DNA of 64,000 bases from Pedobacter riviphilus (GCF_014692875.1 NZ_CP061171.1:4650001-4714000), one strand, 5' to 3'. Shown: positions 1 to 9,708, counted from the first letter of the stretch. The notes: a model not told the origin generated them from the letters alone. Numbers and translations: made by a program.

Positions 1-725
1 GGCAAAAGTTCTTTCACCGCTTCTTCAAGTTCTGCGCTGTGCATACCGCCATGCTGGCAATATTTCACCAGTTCGGGTCTAAATTCGATATGATATTTAA
101 CCAAAGCCGCTTTATAACCTTTTAACCTTTCTTTCGTTATCGAAAGGTTTTCGGAATTCGTTAAATGGGCAATGGTTCTTTTTCCTGATAAAATAAGATG
201 TTCTGTAGCATCAAAAGAACCCTTAAAGTTATTGGCAATTACTTTATGGGTTTCAAAATCTTCGGGCACCCGATCAAAAAACACAATTGGTAAGCCCTTG
301 GCATATAAATCTCTTAAATAATCGATATCCTGTGTTTCTGAAGAAAGCGCAATTAATAAACCATCAATAGAACGCGATGCCAAGTGTTCTACGTTTAGCT
401 TTTCCTGCTTATACGACTCGTGGCTTTGAGAAATAATAACATGATAATCTTTATCGTAAGCAATTGATTCAATGCCATTTATAACCTGTGAAAAAAAGTT
501 ATTCGCAATTTCACTTGCAATAATGCCGATAGAATAGCTACGGCGCTCCTTTAAACTTCTGGCAATCGGATTGGCACGATAATTTACCTTTTCAGCATAG
601 GCTAAAACCAGCTTTTTTGTTTCTTCACTAATTTCGTAACGATCTCTTAAGGCACGGGAAACCGTAGAGGTAGATAGTCCCAATGCTTTAGCAATATCTT
701 TTATGGTAGATGTTTCAAATCTCAT
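1..725 (-). CDS. LacI-family transcriptional regulator (3' end cut by window edge)
   Basis: A sugar-responsive DNA-binding repressor or activator, read here for its first 241 residues. It starts at the ATG at 723-725. The N-terminal helix-turn-helix is plain: residues 8-27 read IKDIAKALGLSTSTVSRALR, the classic LacI pattern. A periplasmic-binding-protein-like effector domain follows from about residue 60 (SIGIIASEIANNFFSQVI, then GLPIVFFDRVP). The remaining C-terminal part lies beyond position 1. It diverges from the susC gene across 263 bp that contain two operator-like sites, so it probably controls the pectin region and itself. The inducer is unknown; galacturonate or a catabolic intermediate is inferred from context only. 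Confidence 0.93.
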   Translation of the reverse strand, partial: MRFETSTIKDIAKALGLSTSTVSRALRDRYEISEETKKLVLAYAEKVNYRANPIARSLKERRSYSIGIIASEIANNFFSQVINGIESIAYDKDYHVIISQSHESYKQEKLNVEHLASRSIDGLLIALSSETQDIDYLRDLYAKGLPIVFFDRVPEDFETHKVIANNFKGSFDATEHLILSGKRTIAHLTNSENLSITKERLKGYKAALVKYHIEFRPELVKYCQHGGMHSAELEEAVKELL

Positions 726-790
726 TTTTCGTATTGGGTACAAGTTACAAAAAATATCTCTTTAAGGGGATTCACTCACCAATATTAATA

Positions 791-807
791 AACGTTAAAT
801 TAACGTT
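791..807. repeat. perfect inverted repeat in the lacI-susC intergenic region
   Basis: AACGTTAA, one base, TTAACGTT: eight-base arms with a single central base. It lies four bases from the operator-like site at 811-825. It could be an extra regulator-binding site; nothing else in the window confirms this. Confidence 0.5.
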
Positions 808-810
808 TTT

Positions 811-825
811 GGGAACGTTTGCACA
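811..825 (+). promoter_or_regulatory. operator-like site, LacI-type, upstream of susC
   Basis: GGGAACGTTTGCACA. The same word occurs with small changes upstream of the GH28 polygalacturonase (24574-24590, opposite strand) and between the second pectinesterase and GH43 (25764-25778). The central CG and TGCAA half-site are typical of LacI-family operators. It lies 163 bases upstream of the susC start and 85 bases upstream of the lacI start. Confidence 0.6.
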
Positions 826-933
826 GTTTTTTAGTTAAAATTGGTTTCAAACGGTTTTTAGTTTGTAAAATTGTTACCTCAACGTAACCAAATATAAACA
901 AACAATAACATTCCGAAATAGAATTATATTCTA

Positions 934-951
934 TCTGCAAGCGGTTGCAGA
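934..951. promoter_or_regulatory. palindromic LacI-type operator candidate before susC
   Basis: TCTGCAAGCGGTTGCAGA has seven-base arms (TCTGCAA/TTGCAGA) around a central GCGG. The symmetric form with a central CG fits a LacI/GalR-family dimer site. It sits 37 bases before the susC start codon, where binding would overlap the transcript leader or promoter. Binding by the adjacent regulator is inferred. Confidence 0.6.
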
Positions 952-988
952 ATCTTAAAATAACCAAATCACTTCAAATAAATAATTT

Positions 989-3900
989 ATGAGCAGAGTT
1001 CTACTCTTTTTAGCATTTTTCTCTTTTTTTGGATTATCTGTCGCTCAAGCACAAAACAGACAATTAACAGGAACTGTAAAGGATAAAGCCGACGGGCAGG
1101 TACTGGTAGGCGTTAGTGTAAACGTTAAAGATACTAAAATTGCAGCCAGTACCGATGCAAACGGAACCTATAAAATCAATATTCCATCCAATGGTGCCAC
1201 GGTAACGTTTACTTATGTTGGTTACAAAACCAGGAACGTCACTGTAACCAGCCAAACAAAAGTTGATGTCAGCCTGGAAGAAGATGCAAACAACCTTCAG
1301 GAGGTAACTGTAAATGTGGGTTATGGAACGGTTTCAAGGGATAAACTTTCTTCTGCAGTATCGAGTGTAACAGCTAAAGATCTGGCCGATTTCCCGGTAA
1401 GCACTGCTGCACAGGCATTGGCAGGGAAACTTGCCGGCGTTTCGGTAACCACAACCGAAGGATCTCCGGGTGCAGAAATCGAGGTTAAAGTAAGAGGCGG
1501 AGGTTCATTAACCCAAAGTAATGCCCCGCTTTATATCGTAGATGGGGTTCAGCTGGATAATGCGCTATCGTTGTTATCTCCAAACGAGATCCAATCAATA
1601 GATGTATTGAAAGATATTGCTTCGACAGCCATTTATGGTGCGCGTGCGGCTAATGGTGTAGTTATTATTACTACAAAAGGTGGTAAAGAAATGAAAACTG
1701 CCGTTTCTTTTGATGCTTATGCAGGTGCAAGGCAGATTGTTAACGAACTATCGGTAATGAATCCTTATGATTACGTTTCTTACCAATACCAACTTTATAA
1801 TTACAACACTTCGCAGGATGTAAAAGATGCATTTACCAAACGTTATGGCACTTTTGAAGATCTCGACATTTATAAAAATATCCAAAATATCGATTGGCAG
1901 GACAAAGTTTTTGGTCGTCAGGCTTTTTCGAATACGCAGGTGGTAAACTTAGCGGGCGGAACCAAAGCCACCACTTTCAATTTTACTGCAAATAATACGC
2001 AAGAAGATGGGATTATGCTAAACTCGGGCTATAGACGCACTTTTGCTTCATTTCGTTTCGACCATAAAATTTCCGATAAATTCCGTACGGGCATCAACCT
2101 GCGTTACAGCCGTCAGCGAATAGATGGCGTAGGTACTTCGAGCTCCGGATCGCAAGGAACCAACCGTTTACGCAACTCGGTACGTTACCAACCTTACAAT
2201 GGCGCAGGCGATTCTGGCGATCAATTTGATGCCGATTATGGTGCAACTTTATTAACCAATCCGATTACCTTGGCTAATCAGGAGCTTAAATACGATTACC
2301 GAAACGATTTTATCAGCAGCGCCTATTTAAGCTACCAGATCTTAAAAAACCTAAGCTTTAAAAGTACGCTTGGTTTAAACTTTAGCGATCGTAAAACGAA
2401 TACCTTTAACGGTCCTTTAAGCGGTGTGGCCCGCAATGCAGCGGGTTTACCAGTTGTGGTTTTGGCCAATTCGAGCACTAAAACTCTAACCAATTCCAAT
2501 ACGCTTAATTACCGGCCAAATCTGGGTGGCAAACACGAACTTGATATTTTGATCGGTCAGGAGATCAATCAATCAGACAATAACCAGAACAGCACTACGG
2601 TTAAATATTTCCCAGTTAACATTACTGCCGAAGAAGCTTTTGGAAACATTCAGAAAGCCAGCCCCGGCACCGGACAGGTTCAGGATGCACCAACAACTGG
2701 CGTAAGCGGATTCAGGTTATTTTCTTATTTCGGAAGGGCCACTTATACTTTCGATAACAAATACATTTTAACCGCTTTGGTAAGGCGCGATGGTTCTTCG
2801 CTATTTGCTGCAAATAACCGCTGGGGGACTTTCCCGTCAGCACAATTTGCATGGAGGGCTTCAGAAGAGGGCTTTATTAAAAATGCACAGTTGAACTGGT
2901 TGGATAATTTAAAAATCAGGGCGAGTTATGGTTCTGCAGGTAACAACAGGATAGACCCAGATTTATACAAGACGTTGTTTTACACCAATTCGGTAAGTGC
3001 CGGTTATGCGGCGAGTGATGCATCCATTACTCCCGGACTTGCCACAATAGCCCTAGCCAATCCTTCGTTAAAATGGGAAACGACCATTTCATTAAACTTT
3101 GGTGTTGATTTCAGCTTATTCAAAAACCGTTTATCGGGATCAATTGATGTGTATCAAAACCACGTGAAAAACCTGATCCTAAACGCCGATATTCCATCTA
3201 TTTTGGGAAATGCATTTCAGCTTCAGAATGTCGGTTCTACACAAAACAGAGGGCTTGAGTTGCAATTAACAGGTTCGATCGTTAAAACCAAAGATTTTAC
3301 TTACAACAGCAGCTTTAACATCGCTTTCAACAGGAATAAAGTTTTGGGTCTTGCATCAGGCGTTACAGCAGTTAAAGCTGCTTCGGGCTGGGTAAATAAT
3401 TTAGATGATTTCTATGTTGAAGTGGGTAAACCCGTTGGACAGTTTTATGGCTATGTTTCAAACGGTTTTTATACCCTTGATGATTTCGATCGCGCTACTT
3501 ACGAATCGACAAACAGATGGGTTTTAAAACCTGGCGTAACGGATAATGCAGCCATTATCGGTAAAGCAACTGTAGCGCCGGGCGATATGAAATTACTAAA
3601 AACCACCAACACGGCCAGTAATACAATTACCGTTGATGACAGAACCGTTTTAGGTAATGCACAACCGAAATTTACCGGCGGTTTAAATCAGCAATTTGCT
3701 TACAAAGGTTTTGATATGAGCATTTTTGTTAACTTCTCGGTTGGCGGAAAAGAATACAATGCCAATAAAGTTGAGTTTACTTCTCAATATAATGTTAAAG
3801 ACAATAACCTGTTATCGACAATGAACGACAGGTGGAAATGGTACAATACAAATGGTGCTTTAATTACCAATTGGGATCAGCTTGCTGCTGCCAACGCCGA

Positions 3901-4210
3901 TACGAAAATCTGGACACCCGTTACCAATAACTATTTCTTAACCTCGTACAGTATCGAAGATGCTTCCTATTTAAGGATCACGAATGTTACCCTGGGTTAT
4001 TCGCTACCTCAAAAACTATTGGCAAGAACCAAAGTAATTAACAAAGTCCGCTTTTATGCTACTGTAAACAACCTTTATACCATTACCGGTTATACTGGTT
4101 ACGACCCGGAAGCGAGTACGCGCAGAGGCAATCCATTAACGCCGGGCGTAGATTATGCAGCCTATCCGCGTAGCCGTTACATTTTGGCAGGCTTAAATGT
4201 TACCTTTTAA
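989..4210 (+). CDS. SusC-like TonB-dependent outer membrane receptor (pectin oligosaccharide import)
   Basis: A 1073-residue outer membrane channel that takes up oligosaccharides captured by its SusD partner, driven by TonB-ExbBD. A signal peptide (residues 1-21, ending AQAQ) is followed by a carboxypeptidase-regulatory-like domain at about 24-95 (LTGTVKDKADGQVLVGVSV), the SusC-type stretch VNVGYGTVSRDKLSSAVSSV near 108-127, a plug domain, and a long beta-barrel that ends in an aromatic residue (LNVTF). It is the first gene after the LacI-bound region and is 12 bp from susD, so the two are co-transcribed. Pectin or galacturonan as substrate is inferred from neighbouring enzymes. Confidence 0.95.
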   Translation: MSRVLLFLAFFSFFGLSVAQAQNRQLTGTVKDKADGQVLVGVSVNVKDTKIAASTDANGTYKINIPSNGATVTFTYVGYKTRNVTVTSQTKVDVSLEEDANNLQEVTVNVGYGTVSRDKLSSAVSSVTAKDLADFPVSTAAQALAGKLAGVSVTTTEGSPGAEIEVKVRGGGSLTQSNAPLYIVDGVQLDNALSLLSPNEIQSIDVLKDIASTAIYGARAANGVVIITTKGGKEMKTAVSFDAYAGARQIVNELSVMNPYDYVSYQYQLYNYNTSQDVKDAFTKRYGTFEDLDIYKNIQNIDWQDKVFGRQAFSNTQVVNLAGGTKATTFNFTANNTQEDGIMLNSGYRRTFASFRFDHKISDKFRTGINLRYSRQRIDGVGTSSSGSQGTNRLRNSVRYQPYNGAGDSGDQFDADYGATLLTNPITLANQELKYDYRNDFISSAYLSYQILKNLSFKSTLGLNFSDRKTNTFNGPLSGVARNAAGLPVVVLANSSTKTLTNSNTLNYRPNLGGKHELDILIGQEINQSDNNQNSTTVKYFPVNITAEEAFGNIQKASPGTGQVQDAPTTGVSGFRLFSYFGRATYTFDNKYILTALVRRDGSSLFAANNRWGTFPSAQFAWRASEEGFIKNAQLNWLDNLKIRASYGSAGNNRIDPDLYKTLFYTNSVSAGYAASDASITPGLATIALANPSLKWETTISLNFGVDFSLFKNRLSGSIDVYQNHVKNLILNADIPSILGNAFQLQNVGSTQNRGLELQLTGSIVKTKDFTYNSSFNIAFNRNKVLGLASGVTAVKAASGWVNNLDDFYVEVGKPVGQFYGYVSNGFYTLDDFDRATYESTNRWVLKPGVTDNAAIIGKATVAPGDMKLLKTTNTASNTITVDDRTVLGNAQPKFTGGLNQQFAYKGFDMSIFVNFSVGGKEYNANKVEFTSQYNVKDNNLLSTMNDRWKWYNTNGALITNWDQLAAANADTKIWTPVTNNYFLTSYSIEDASYLRITNVTLGYSLPQKLLARTKVINKVRFYATVNNLYTITGYTGYDPEASTRRGNPLTPGVDYAAYPRSRYILAGLNVTF

Positions 4211-4222
4211 TTTGAACTGATC

Positions 4223-6064
4223 ATGAACAAAGCATATTTAAAATATAAATTATTGGTGGTGCTGTTAGCTGTAATGGCATTTACCTCGTGCAAAAAATAC
4301 CTTGATGTAACTTCGCCATCAACCACTTCGCCCGAATCGGCTTTTGGAAGTACATCAAACACCAATGCCGTGTTAATTGGAGTTTACAATAAACTATGTG
4401 GCGACAATGGCTATGGCAACCGCTTATCGGCACTTTTTCCTCAAATGGCAGACGACTTTAGAACGTCAGGAAATTATACCAACGGATCAGACCGCAGGGG
4501 AATAAGCATGTATGCCGCAACACCGGATAATTCCGACTTATATAACCCTTGGTTGCAGTTATACAGCGGAATTTCGAGGGCTAATTATGCCATTAAATAT
4601 ATTCCGCTATCGCAATTGTACACAAACGGATCGGATGCCGAAAAAGCAGAAATAAAACGTTATTATGGTGAGGCTTTAGCATTAAGGGCGCAGTTTTATG
4701 CAGAATTATTGCGTAATTGGGGTGATGTACCAGCATATTTTGATGCGCCTACCGATGTGGAGGATGTATATATTCCAAATGTTAATCGCGATGAAACCTA
4801 TAACCGTATTATTGCTGATTTAAAAATAGCTGAGGACCTGGTGCCATGGAGAAGTGAATTGCCAAGTTATGGCGATTTCCGTTTTACCAAAGGTGCTATT
4901 AAGGGGTTAAGAGCAAGAATTGCCCTGGCAAGGGGAGGTTATTCTTTCCGCGCTACTGAAAATGCAATGGTGAGAAGAGCCGATTACCTTGATTTTTATA
5001 AAATAGCTAAAGATGAATGTCTTGACATTATGAATCACAGGGGCGATCACAGCTTAAATCCGAATTTCGAAAATGTTTTTAAAACACTGCACACCACCAC
5101 CCGTTATGATGATGCCCACGAGCTGATGTTCGAAGTTGGTGCTTTTGGCACCAATGCTTCTACTGATAGTAAAATCGGTTATTACGACGGTCTGGTTTTT
5201 GCTGCCGGTTCATCTTATGCTTCGCAGCAGGCAGGTGGAGGGGTAAATGCCATCCCAACTTATTTTTACGAATTCGATCAAATTAAAGATTGCCGCAGAG
5301 ATGTAACTATTGGTTCGTATCAAATTAATGCTTCTTCATTAAAAGTCCCTGTTCTTCCTACCTCACAAACCAATTCTAAATTCCGCAAATCGTGGACAGC
5401 ATTTAACAATGCCAGTACTTCTCAAAATTTCTCGATCAACTGGCCGATTCTTCGTTTTGCTGATGTGCTGTTAATGTATGCAGAGGCTGATAACGAAATT
5501 AATGGCGCACCATCGGCGGCGGCTATATCAGCACTGCAAGAAGTCCAAAAACGTGCCTATGCGGGTTTCGAAACACAAATTCCAGTCACACCTATGGATA
5601 AAACAGGTTTTTTTGATGCTATTGTTAAAGAGCGTTTGTTAGAATTTGGTGGCGAGGGCATCCGCAAATATGATTTAATCAGATGGAATCTTTTACAAAT
5701 AAAACTTGAAGAAACAAGAGCGAAACTAAGGTTGTTTATGACCAATAGCGGAACTTTTGCCAGTATACCAAAAACGGTTTACTACATTGCATCTGCTTAC
5801 AATTTATCGCCAAGTGTTACCGAAGTAGCCACAATCAATTTTTATGGCGGCAATGCAAATATCGCATTATTCCAGCCCACAACGGCAACTTCTACACCAA
5901 CAGGTTATACTTCTCTGGCATGGTCTACCAACATTACTGAAGATGTAATTACCAGTGCAGCGAAAGGTGTTGCCCCAGGTTATGTTCCGGCAAAATCACT
6001 GTTCCCATTTCCGGCAACAGCACTTATCCAGAACCCAAAAATTAAACAAAATCCTAGTTATTAA
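4223..6064 (+). CDS. SusD/RagB-like surface glycan-binding lipoprotein
   Basis: A 613-residue lipoprotein that binds glycan at the cell surface and lids the SusC channel. The signal peptide ends in a lipobox (AFTSC, Cys at residue 23), followed by KKYLDVTSP, the usual SusD mature N-terminus. Helical TPR-like features such as RAQFYAELLRNWGDVP (around 155-170) and the C-terminal VKERLLEFGGEGIRKYDLIRW stretch (split here for length: VKERLLEFGGEG, RKYDLIRW) are family hallmarks. It follows susC by 12 bp and precedes the beta-helix protein by 20 bp, in one operon. Confidence 0.95.
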   Translation: MNKAYLKYKLLVVLLAVMAFTSCKKYLDVTSPSTTSPESAFGSTSNTNAVLIGVYNKLCGDNGYGNRLSALFPQMADDFRTSGNYTNGSDRRGISMYAATPDNSDLYNPWLQLYSGISRANYAIKYIPLSQLYTNGSDAEKAEIKRYYGEALALRAQFYAELLRNWGDVPAYFDAPTDVEDVYIPNVNRDETYNRIIADLKIAEDLVPWRSELPSYGDFRFTKGAIKGLRARIALARGGYSFRATENAMVRRADYLDFYKIAKDECLDIMNHRGDHSLNPNFENVFKTLHTTTRYDDAHELMFEVGAFGTNASTDSKIGYYDGLVFAAGSSYASQQAGGGVNAIPTYFYEFDQIKDCRRDVTIGSYQINASSLKVPVLPTSQTNSKFRKSWTAFNNASTSQNFSINWPILRFADVLLMYAEADNEINGAPSAAAISALQEVQKRAYAGFETQIPVTPMDKTGFFDAIVKERLLEFGGEGIRKYDLIRWNLLQIKLEETRAKLRLFMTNSGTFASIPKTVYYIASAYNLSPSVTEVATINFYGGNANIALFQPTTATSTPTGYTSLAWSTNITEDVITSAAKGVAPGYVPAKSLFPFPATALIQNPKIKQNPSY

Positions 6065-6084
6065 CTGCTTTTTAGGTATTAATC

Positions 6085-7731
6085 ATGAAAAAATACATTA
6101 ACCATTTGGTTCTTAAAATCACTTTCCTTTTAGGAATAGTGATTTCCATTTCAGCCTGTAAGAAAGATGATCAGCCAACAGAAGCTGCGCGCTCTTTTAA
6201 ACCTAGTGATGTTAAAGTTAGCGCATCTGCAATTTCTGCAAAACTAACTTGGACGGCACCATTAATGTCTACAGGGAAAGCATTAAAATACAGTATCGAT
6301 TTTTCTACCGACTCGCTCTTCTCTAGCATAAAATATTCCACCACATCCGATACCACCGGCATTTCGGTAACCGAAGACAATTTAGCTGTCAGAACAAAAT
6401 ATTTTGCAAGGGTAAAAGCGAATGCAACTGAAACACAGCCGGAATCTAAATACCTTGTAAGCTCATCGTTTCAGTTAACAGGGATCCAGTTATTTTTACC
6501 AGTTAGGGATTCGGAGATTAAAGAAACCGGCATTACCCTGCGATATGCCCCGACAGTTGGTCTTACATCTATCGTATTAACACCTTCAACTGGAAATACA
6601 ATAACAGCCACTTTAAGTACAGGAGATGCAACTGCAGGATTAAAAGCCATTACCGGTTTAACTGCGGGGATTAAATACAGTGCAGAGTTGTTCGCTGGCA
6701 CTAAGAGCAAAGGCATCACTACTTTTACTACCCAAATGCCTACCAGCTACACTACTGTAATTTCTGCTACCGACGATCTGGCAGCTACCATTGCCGCAGC
6801 AGCAAACGGTGCAGTGATCGGCTTAAACCCGGGCACCTATAATTTAACTGCGGCAACAACATTTATTACGCAAAAAACCATCACCCTAAAATCGACATCC
6901 GGCACCGCTACAGATACAAAAATCAACTATAAAGAATTCGATTTAGAAGGCACAGGAGCTGGTTTAACGTTATCCGGATTAGAACTTGATGGTACAATAG
7001 GAGCTTCGCCTTATTTTATCAACCTGATTGGCTCGCAAACCAATGTTGGTGCAGCCGCAACTTTCACCAACATTATAGTTGATAACTGTATTGCACATGG
7101 CTCTACTACCGCGTTTTTGCGGGGAGACAGGGGTGCTGCGGTGAAAGATTTTAAAATTACAGGTATTACTGTTAATAACTCTATTGTTTACGATATGGGG
7201 GCAAATGGAACATCAACATATTATACCTTTAACATTACCAAGTTGCAGTTTAATACGCTTACGGTATCGAAATCTACTTTTTACAATTGTGGTCCTGGCC
7301 TGGTAATTAGTTCAACACCTTTTATTGCTGATCAAACACCAACCGTTTTGATCAGTTATTCTACCTTCAATGCATTTGGCGGAAGCAGTAAATATGCCTT
7401 GTTGGATGCAGCTACCAATCCGATCAATTTCAGCATCCAGAACAGCATTTTGGCCAATACACCAAAATCTGGAACGGTTAATGCAGCAGCCATAAGGGGT
7501 ACAGGAGCGGGGAGTTCGATTACCATTTCGAATACCAATTATTTTAACCTGAACAGTGCGTTAACAGCAGGCACAGCCTTAACATTCAGCGCGGCAACCC
7601 TAAGTGTAACACAACAGCAAAACTTAGGTTGGACAGCAACAACCACCGATTTTACCCTGCCAGTAGGCTCAACGTTGAGAACCTCGAGCACTACCGGAAC
7701 GGCAATCGGCGATCCACGCTGGGCTTTTTAA
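6085..7731 (+). CDS. surface lipoprotein with fibronectin-III-like and beta-helix domains (DUF4957/DUF5123-type)
   Basis: A 548-residue lipoprotein (signal peptide with lipobox SISAC, Cys about residue 25). Residues 38-130 look like a fibronectin type III domain (SAKLTWTAP, KYFARVKAN). From about 225 the protein reads as a right-handed beta-helix of the pectate-lyase-like superfamily (GAVIGLNPGTYNLTAATTF, then ITLKSTSG and GLTLSGLELDG), as in the DUF4957/DUF5123 proteins that accompany pectin SusCD pairs. No pectate lyase catalytic pattern is evident, so glycan binding is more likely than catalysis, but a lyase role is not excluded. An intrinsic terminator follows at 7751-7778. Confidence 0.75.
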   Translation: MKKYINHLVLKITFLLGIVISISACKKDDQPTEAARSFKPSDVKVSASAISAKLTWTAPLMSTGKALKYSIDFSTDSLFSSIKYSTTSDTTGISVTEDNLAVRTKYFARVKANATETQPESKYLVSSSFQLTGIQLFLPVRDSEIKETGITLRYAPTVGLTSIVLTPSTGNTITATLSTGDATAGLKAITGLTAGIKYSAELFAGTKSKGITTFTTQMPTSYTTVISATDDLAATIAAAANGAVIGLNPGTYNLTAATTFITQKTITLKSTSGTATDTKINYKEFDLEGTGAGLTLSGLELDGTIGASPYFINLIGSQTNVGAAATFTNIIVDNCIAHGSTTAFLRGDRGAAVKDFKITGITVNNSIVYDMGANGTSTYYTFNITKLQFNTLTVSKSTFYNCGPGLVISSTPFIADQTPTVLISYSTFNAFGGSSKYALLDAATNPINFSIQNSILANTPKSGTVNAAAIRGTGAGSSITISNTNYFNLNSALTAGTALTFSAATLSVTQQQNLGWTATTTDFTLPVGSTLRTSSTTGTAIGDPRWAF

Positions 7732-7750
7732 CAACAACATTTATTTTACG

Positions 7751-7778
7751 AAGGGCAGGTTTTAATCTGCCCTTTTTT
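7751..7778 (+). terminator. intrinsic terminator inside the pectin cluster
   Basis: AAGGGCAG, an eight-base loop, CTGCCCTT followed by further T residues. It lies between the SusCD/binding-protein genes and the esterase genes, so the downstream enzymes would be made by read-through or from their own promoter. Confidence 0.75.
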
Positions 7779-7812
7779 AATGAAATTTATATCGCAGTTC
7801 TAATTGATCATT

Positions 7813-8835
7813 ATGACAAGAATTCCTTATTTCAAGATCATTACGCTAATCTTTATTAATGCTTTTTCCATTCTTTATCTCCATGCTCAGGACCCTAAAT
7901 ACCCATCAACAATAACCGTTTCAAAAGATGGCAATGCAAACTATAAAACCATTCAGGAAGCGGTAAATTCGGTTAGAGATTTAGGCGAGCAAGAAGTCAA
8001 AATATATGTTAAAAACGGCATTTATAAGGAAAAACTAATTATCCCGTCATGGAAAATTAAAATTACCATTATTGGCGAAAGTGCAGAAAATACTATCATC
8101 ACCAACGATGATTACTCGGGTAAAGCCAACCCAACGGAAAAAGATGCTTTTGGCAATGCGAAATTCAGCACCTATACCTCATTTACGGTACTGATTCAGG
8201 GCAATGACATCCACTTCGAAAATTTAACCATTATCAATTCATCTGGACGCGTTGGCCAGGCTGTTGCGCTGCATGTAGAGGGTGATCGTTTCATAGCAAA
8301 AAACTGCAGGTTTCTGGGTAATCAGGATACGCTTTATGCTGCTATCGAAAATAGCCGTCAATACTTTCGAGACTGTTATATAGAAGGCACAACCGATTTT
8401 ATTTTTGGCAAGGCAACGGTAGTCTTTCAAAATTGTACCATCAAAAGTTTAAGCGATTCTTACATCACTGCAGCTTCAACTTCTGCGCAACAGAAATTCG
8501 GATTTGTTTTTCTAAATTGTAAGCTCATTGCTGATACTGCTGTAACGAAATCGTATTTAGGCAGGCCATGGAGACCCTATGCAAAAACGGCATTCTTAAA
8601 CTGTGAAATTGGGAAACACATTTTGCCTGACGGTTGGAATGCCTGGAAAGGCGACAAGATGTTCCCAGATAAGGAATTAACGGCTTTTTATGCTGAATAT
8701 AAGAATAAAGGCGCTGGTGCATCGACCAAAACAAGATTACCCTGGACTAAACAGCTCACTGATAAAGAGGCTAAAAATTATACTTTAAAAAATATACTGG
8801 GTGGGCCAGATCGATGGAATCCACTCACAAATTAA
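7813..8835 (+). CDS. pectin methylesterase, carbohydrate esterase family 8
   Basis: Hydrolyses methyl esters of homogalacturonan to give methanol and free pectate. The ATG at 7813 is preferred over an in-frame TTG at 7804, giving 340 residues and a signal peptide ending near HAQ (residue 26). All CE8 signatures are present: GQAVAL (Gln149), QDTLY (Asp172, acid/base), TDFIFG (Asp195, nucleophile) and LGRPW (Arg251, Trp253). Its stop is 8 bp from the acetylesterase start, so those two are co-translated. A second CE8 gene is at 24656-25612; the two differ clearly in sequence and may act on different methylation patterns. Confidence 0.94.
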   Translation: MTRIPYFKIITLIFINAFSILYLHAQDPKYPSTITVSKDGNANYKTIQEAVNSVRDLGEQEVKIYVKNGIYKEKLIIPSWKIKITIIGESAENTIITNDDYSGKANPTEKDAFGNAKFSTYTSFTVLIQGNDIHFENLTIINSSGRVGQAVALHVEGDRFIAKNCRFLGNQDTLYAAIENSRQYFRDCYIEGTTDFIFGKATVVFQNCTIKSLSDSYITAASTSAQQKFGFVFLNCKLIADTAVTKSYLGRPWRPYAKTAFLNCEIGKHILPDGWNAWKGDKMFPDKELTAFYAEYKNKGAGASTKTRLPWTKQLTDKEAKNYTLKNILGGPDRWNPLTN

Positions 8836-8843
8836 CTGAATAG

Positions 8844-9584
8844 ATGAAAACGAATTTCCTTAAGATTTTTGCGGCAGGAGCCTTAGCTGTTTTATTCTCT
8901 TTTACTTTTGTTCAAAAGAAAACAAAGCTGTACATCATCGGCGATTCTACCGCGGCCAATAAAGAAGAAAAAGCATATCCCGAAACCGGTTGGGGTATGG
9001 CTTTACAAGCTTATTTTAAACCTGATGTTACGGTTGATAACCGAGCTTTAAATGGCAGGAGTACCAAATCGTTCAGGGCGGAGAAGCGTTGGGACCCCAT
9101 TTTAGCGCAGTTAAATCCAGGTGATTATGTTTTTATAGAATTTGGGCATAATGATGAAAAAGTTGATAAACCTACGGTTGGTGTTTCACTGGCTGATTTT
9201 AAAATCAATTTGGTGAATTATGTAAAAGAAACCCGAAGCAAAAAAGCTTTCCCGGTTTTATTGACGCCTATTTCGCGTAGAAGTTTTAAGAATGGTGTAT
9301 TAATTGATTCGCATGGCGATTATCCACGCATTACCCGGCACGTGGCCGATTCGTTAAATGTTCCTCTGATTGATATGCTGGTAAAAACGGAAAGTTTGTT
9401 AAACCGCCTGGGTGAAGAGCCATCCATCAAATTATTCAATTATGTTGATTCAGGAAATGTAAACTATCCAAATGGCAAGAAAGACAACACGCATTTAAGT
9501 CCAGAAGGTGCTAAACAAATTGCAGGTTTGGCAGTGAAAGGGATTAAAGAGTTGAAATTGAGTTTGGTGAAGAGTTTGAAGTAA
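8844..9584 (+). CDS. rhamnogalacturonan acetylesterase (SGNH hydrolase, CE12-type)
   Basis: Removes acetyl groups from the rhamnogalacturonan backbone so that lyases and hydrolases can act. The 246-residue protein has an N-terminal hydrophobic signal (about 1-23) and the SGNH blocks: IIGDST with Ser35 as nucleophile, NGRST (oxyanion Gly and Asn), FGHND (Asn) and DNTHLSPEG with the catalytic Asp-His pair near the C-terminus. It lies 8 bp after the pectinesterase. A paralogue sits at 27569-28360. Confidence 0.92.
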   Translation: MKTNFLKIFAAGALAVLFSFTFVQKKTKLYIIGDSTAANKEEKAYPETGWGMALQAYFKPDVTVDNRALNGRSTKSFRAEKRWDPILAQLNPGDYVFIEFGHNDEKVDKPTVGVSLADFKINLVNYVKETRSKKAFPVLLTPISRRSFKNGVLIDSHGDYPRITRHVADSLNVPLIDMLVKTESLLNRLGEEPSIKLFNYVDSGNVNYPNGKKDNTHLSPEGAKQIAGLAVKGIKELKLSLVKSLK

Positions 9585-9590
9585 GTTTTC

Positions 9591-9618
9591 CGTCATTGCT
9601 TCGTGCCTCGCAATGACG
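9591..9618. repeat. intergenic inverted repeat (CGTCATTGC family)
   Basis: CGTCATTGC, ten bases, GCAATGACG: perfect nine-base arms just after the acetylesterase stop. The word resembles short palindromic repeats scattered through many bacterial genomes. It may help end transcription but has no T-tract. Confidence 0.6.
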
Positions 9619-9651
9619 ATTCACTCTATCATGCGGCATTAGAAAACAAAA

Positions 9652-9693
9652 AAGCCGCAAATTCAGAGATAGTAATCTGTGAATCTGCGGCTT
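9652..9693 (-). terminator. intrinsic terminator between convergent genes
   Basis: A long imperfect stem pairs 9652-9668 (AAGCCGCAAATTCAGAG) with 9677-9693 (CTGTGAATCTGCGGCTT). Read on the minus strand it is followed by a T-rich run (complement of 9642-9651), so it ends the aldehyde dehydrogenase transcript best; it may also stop plus-strand read-through from the acetylesterase. Confidence 0.75.
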
Positions 9694-9708
9694 AGTCTTA
9701 TAATCTAA

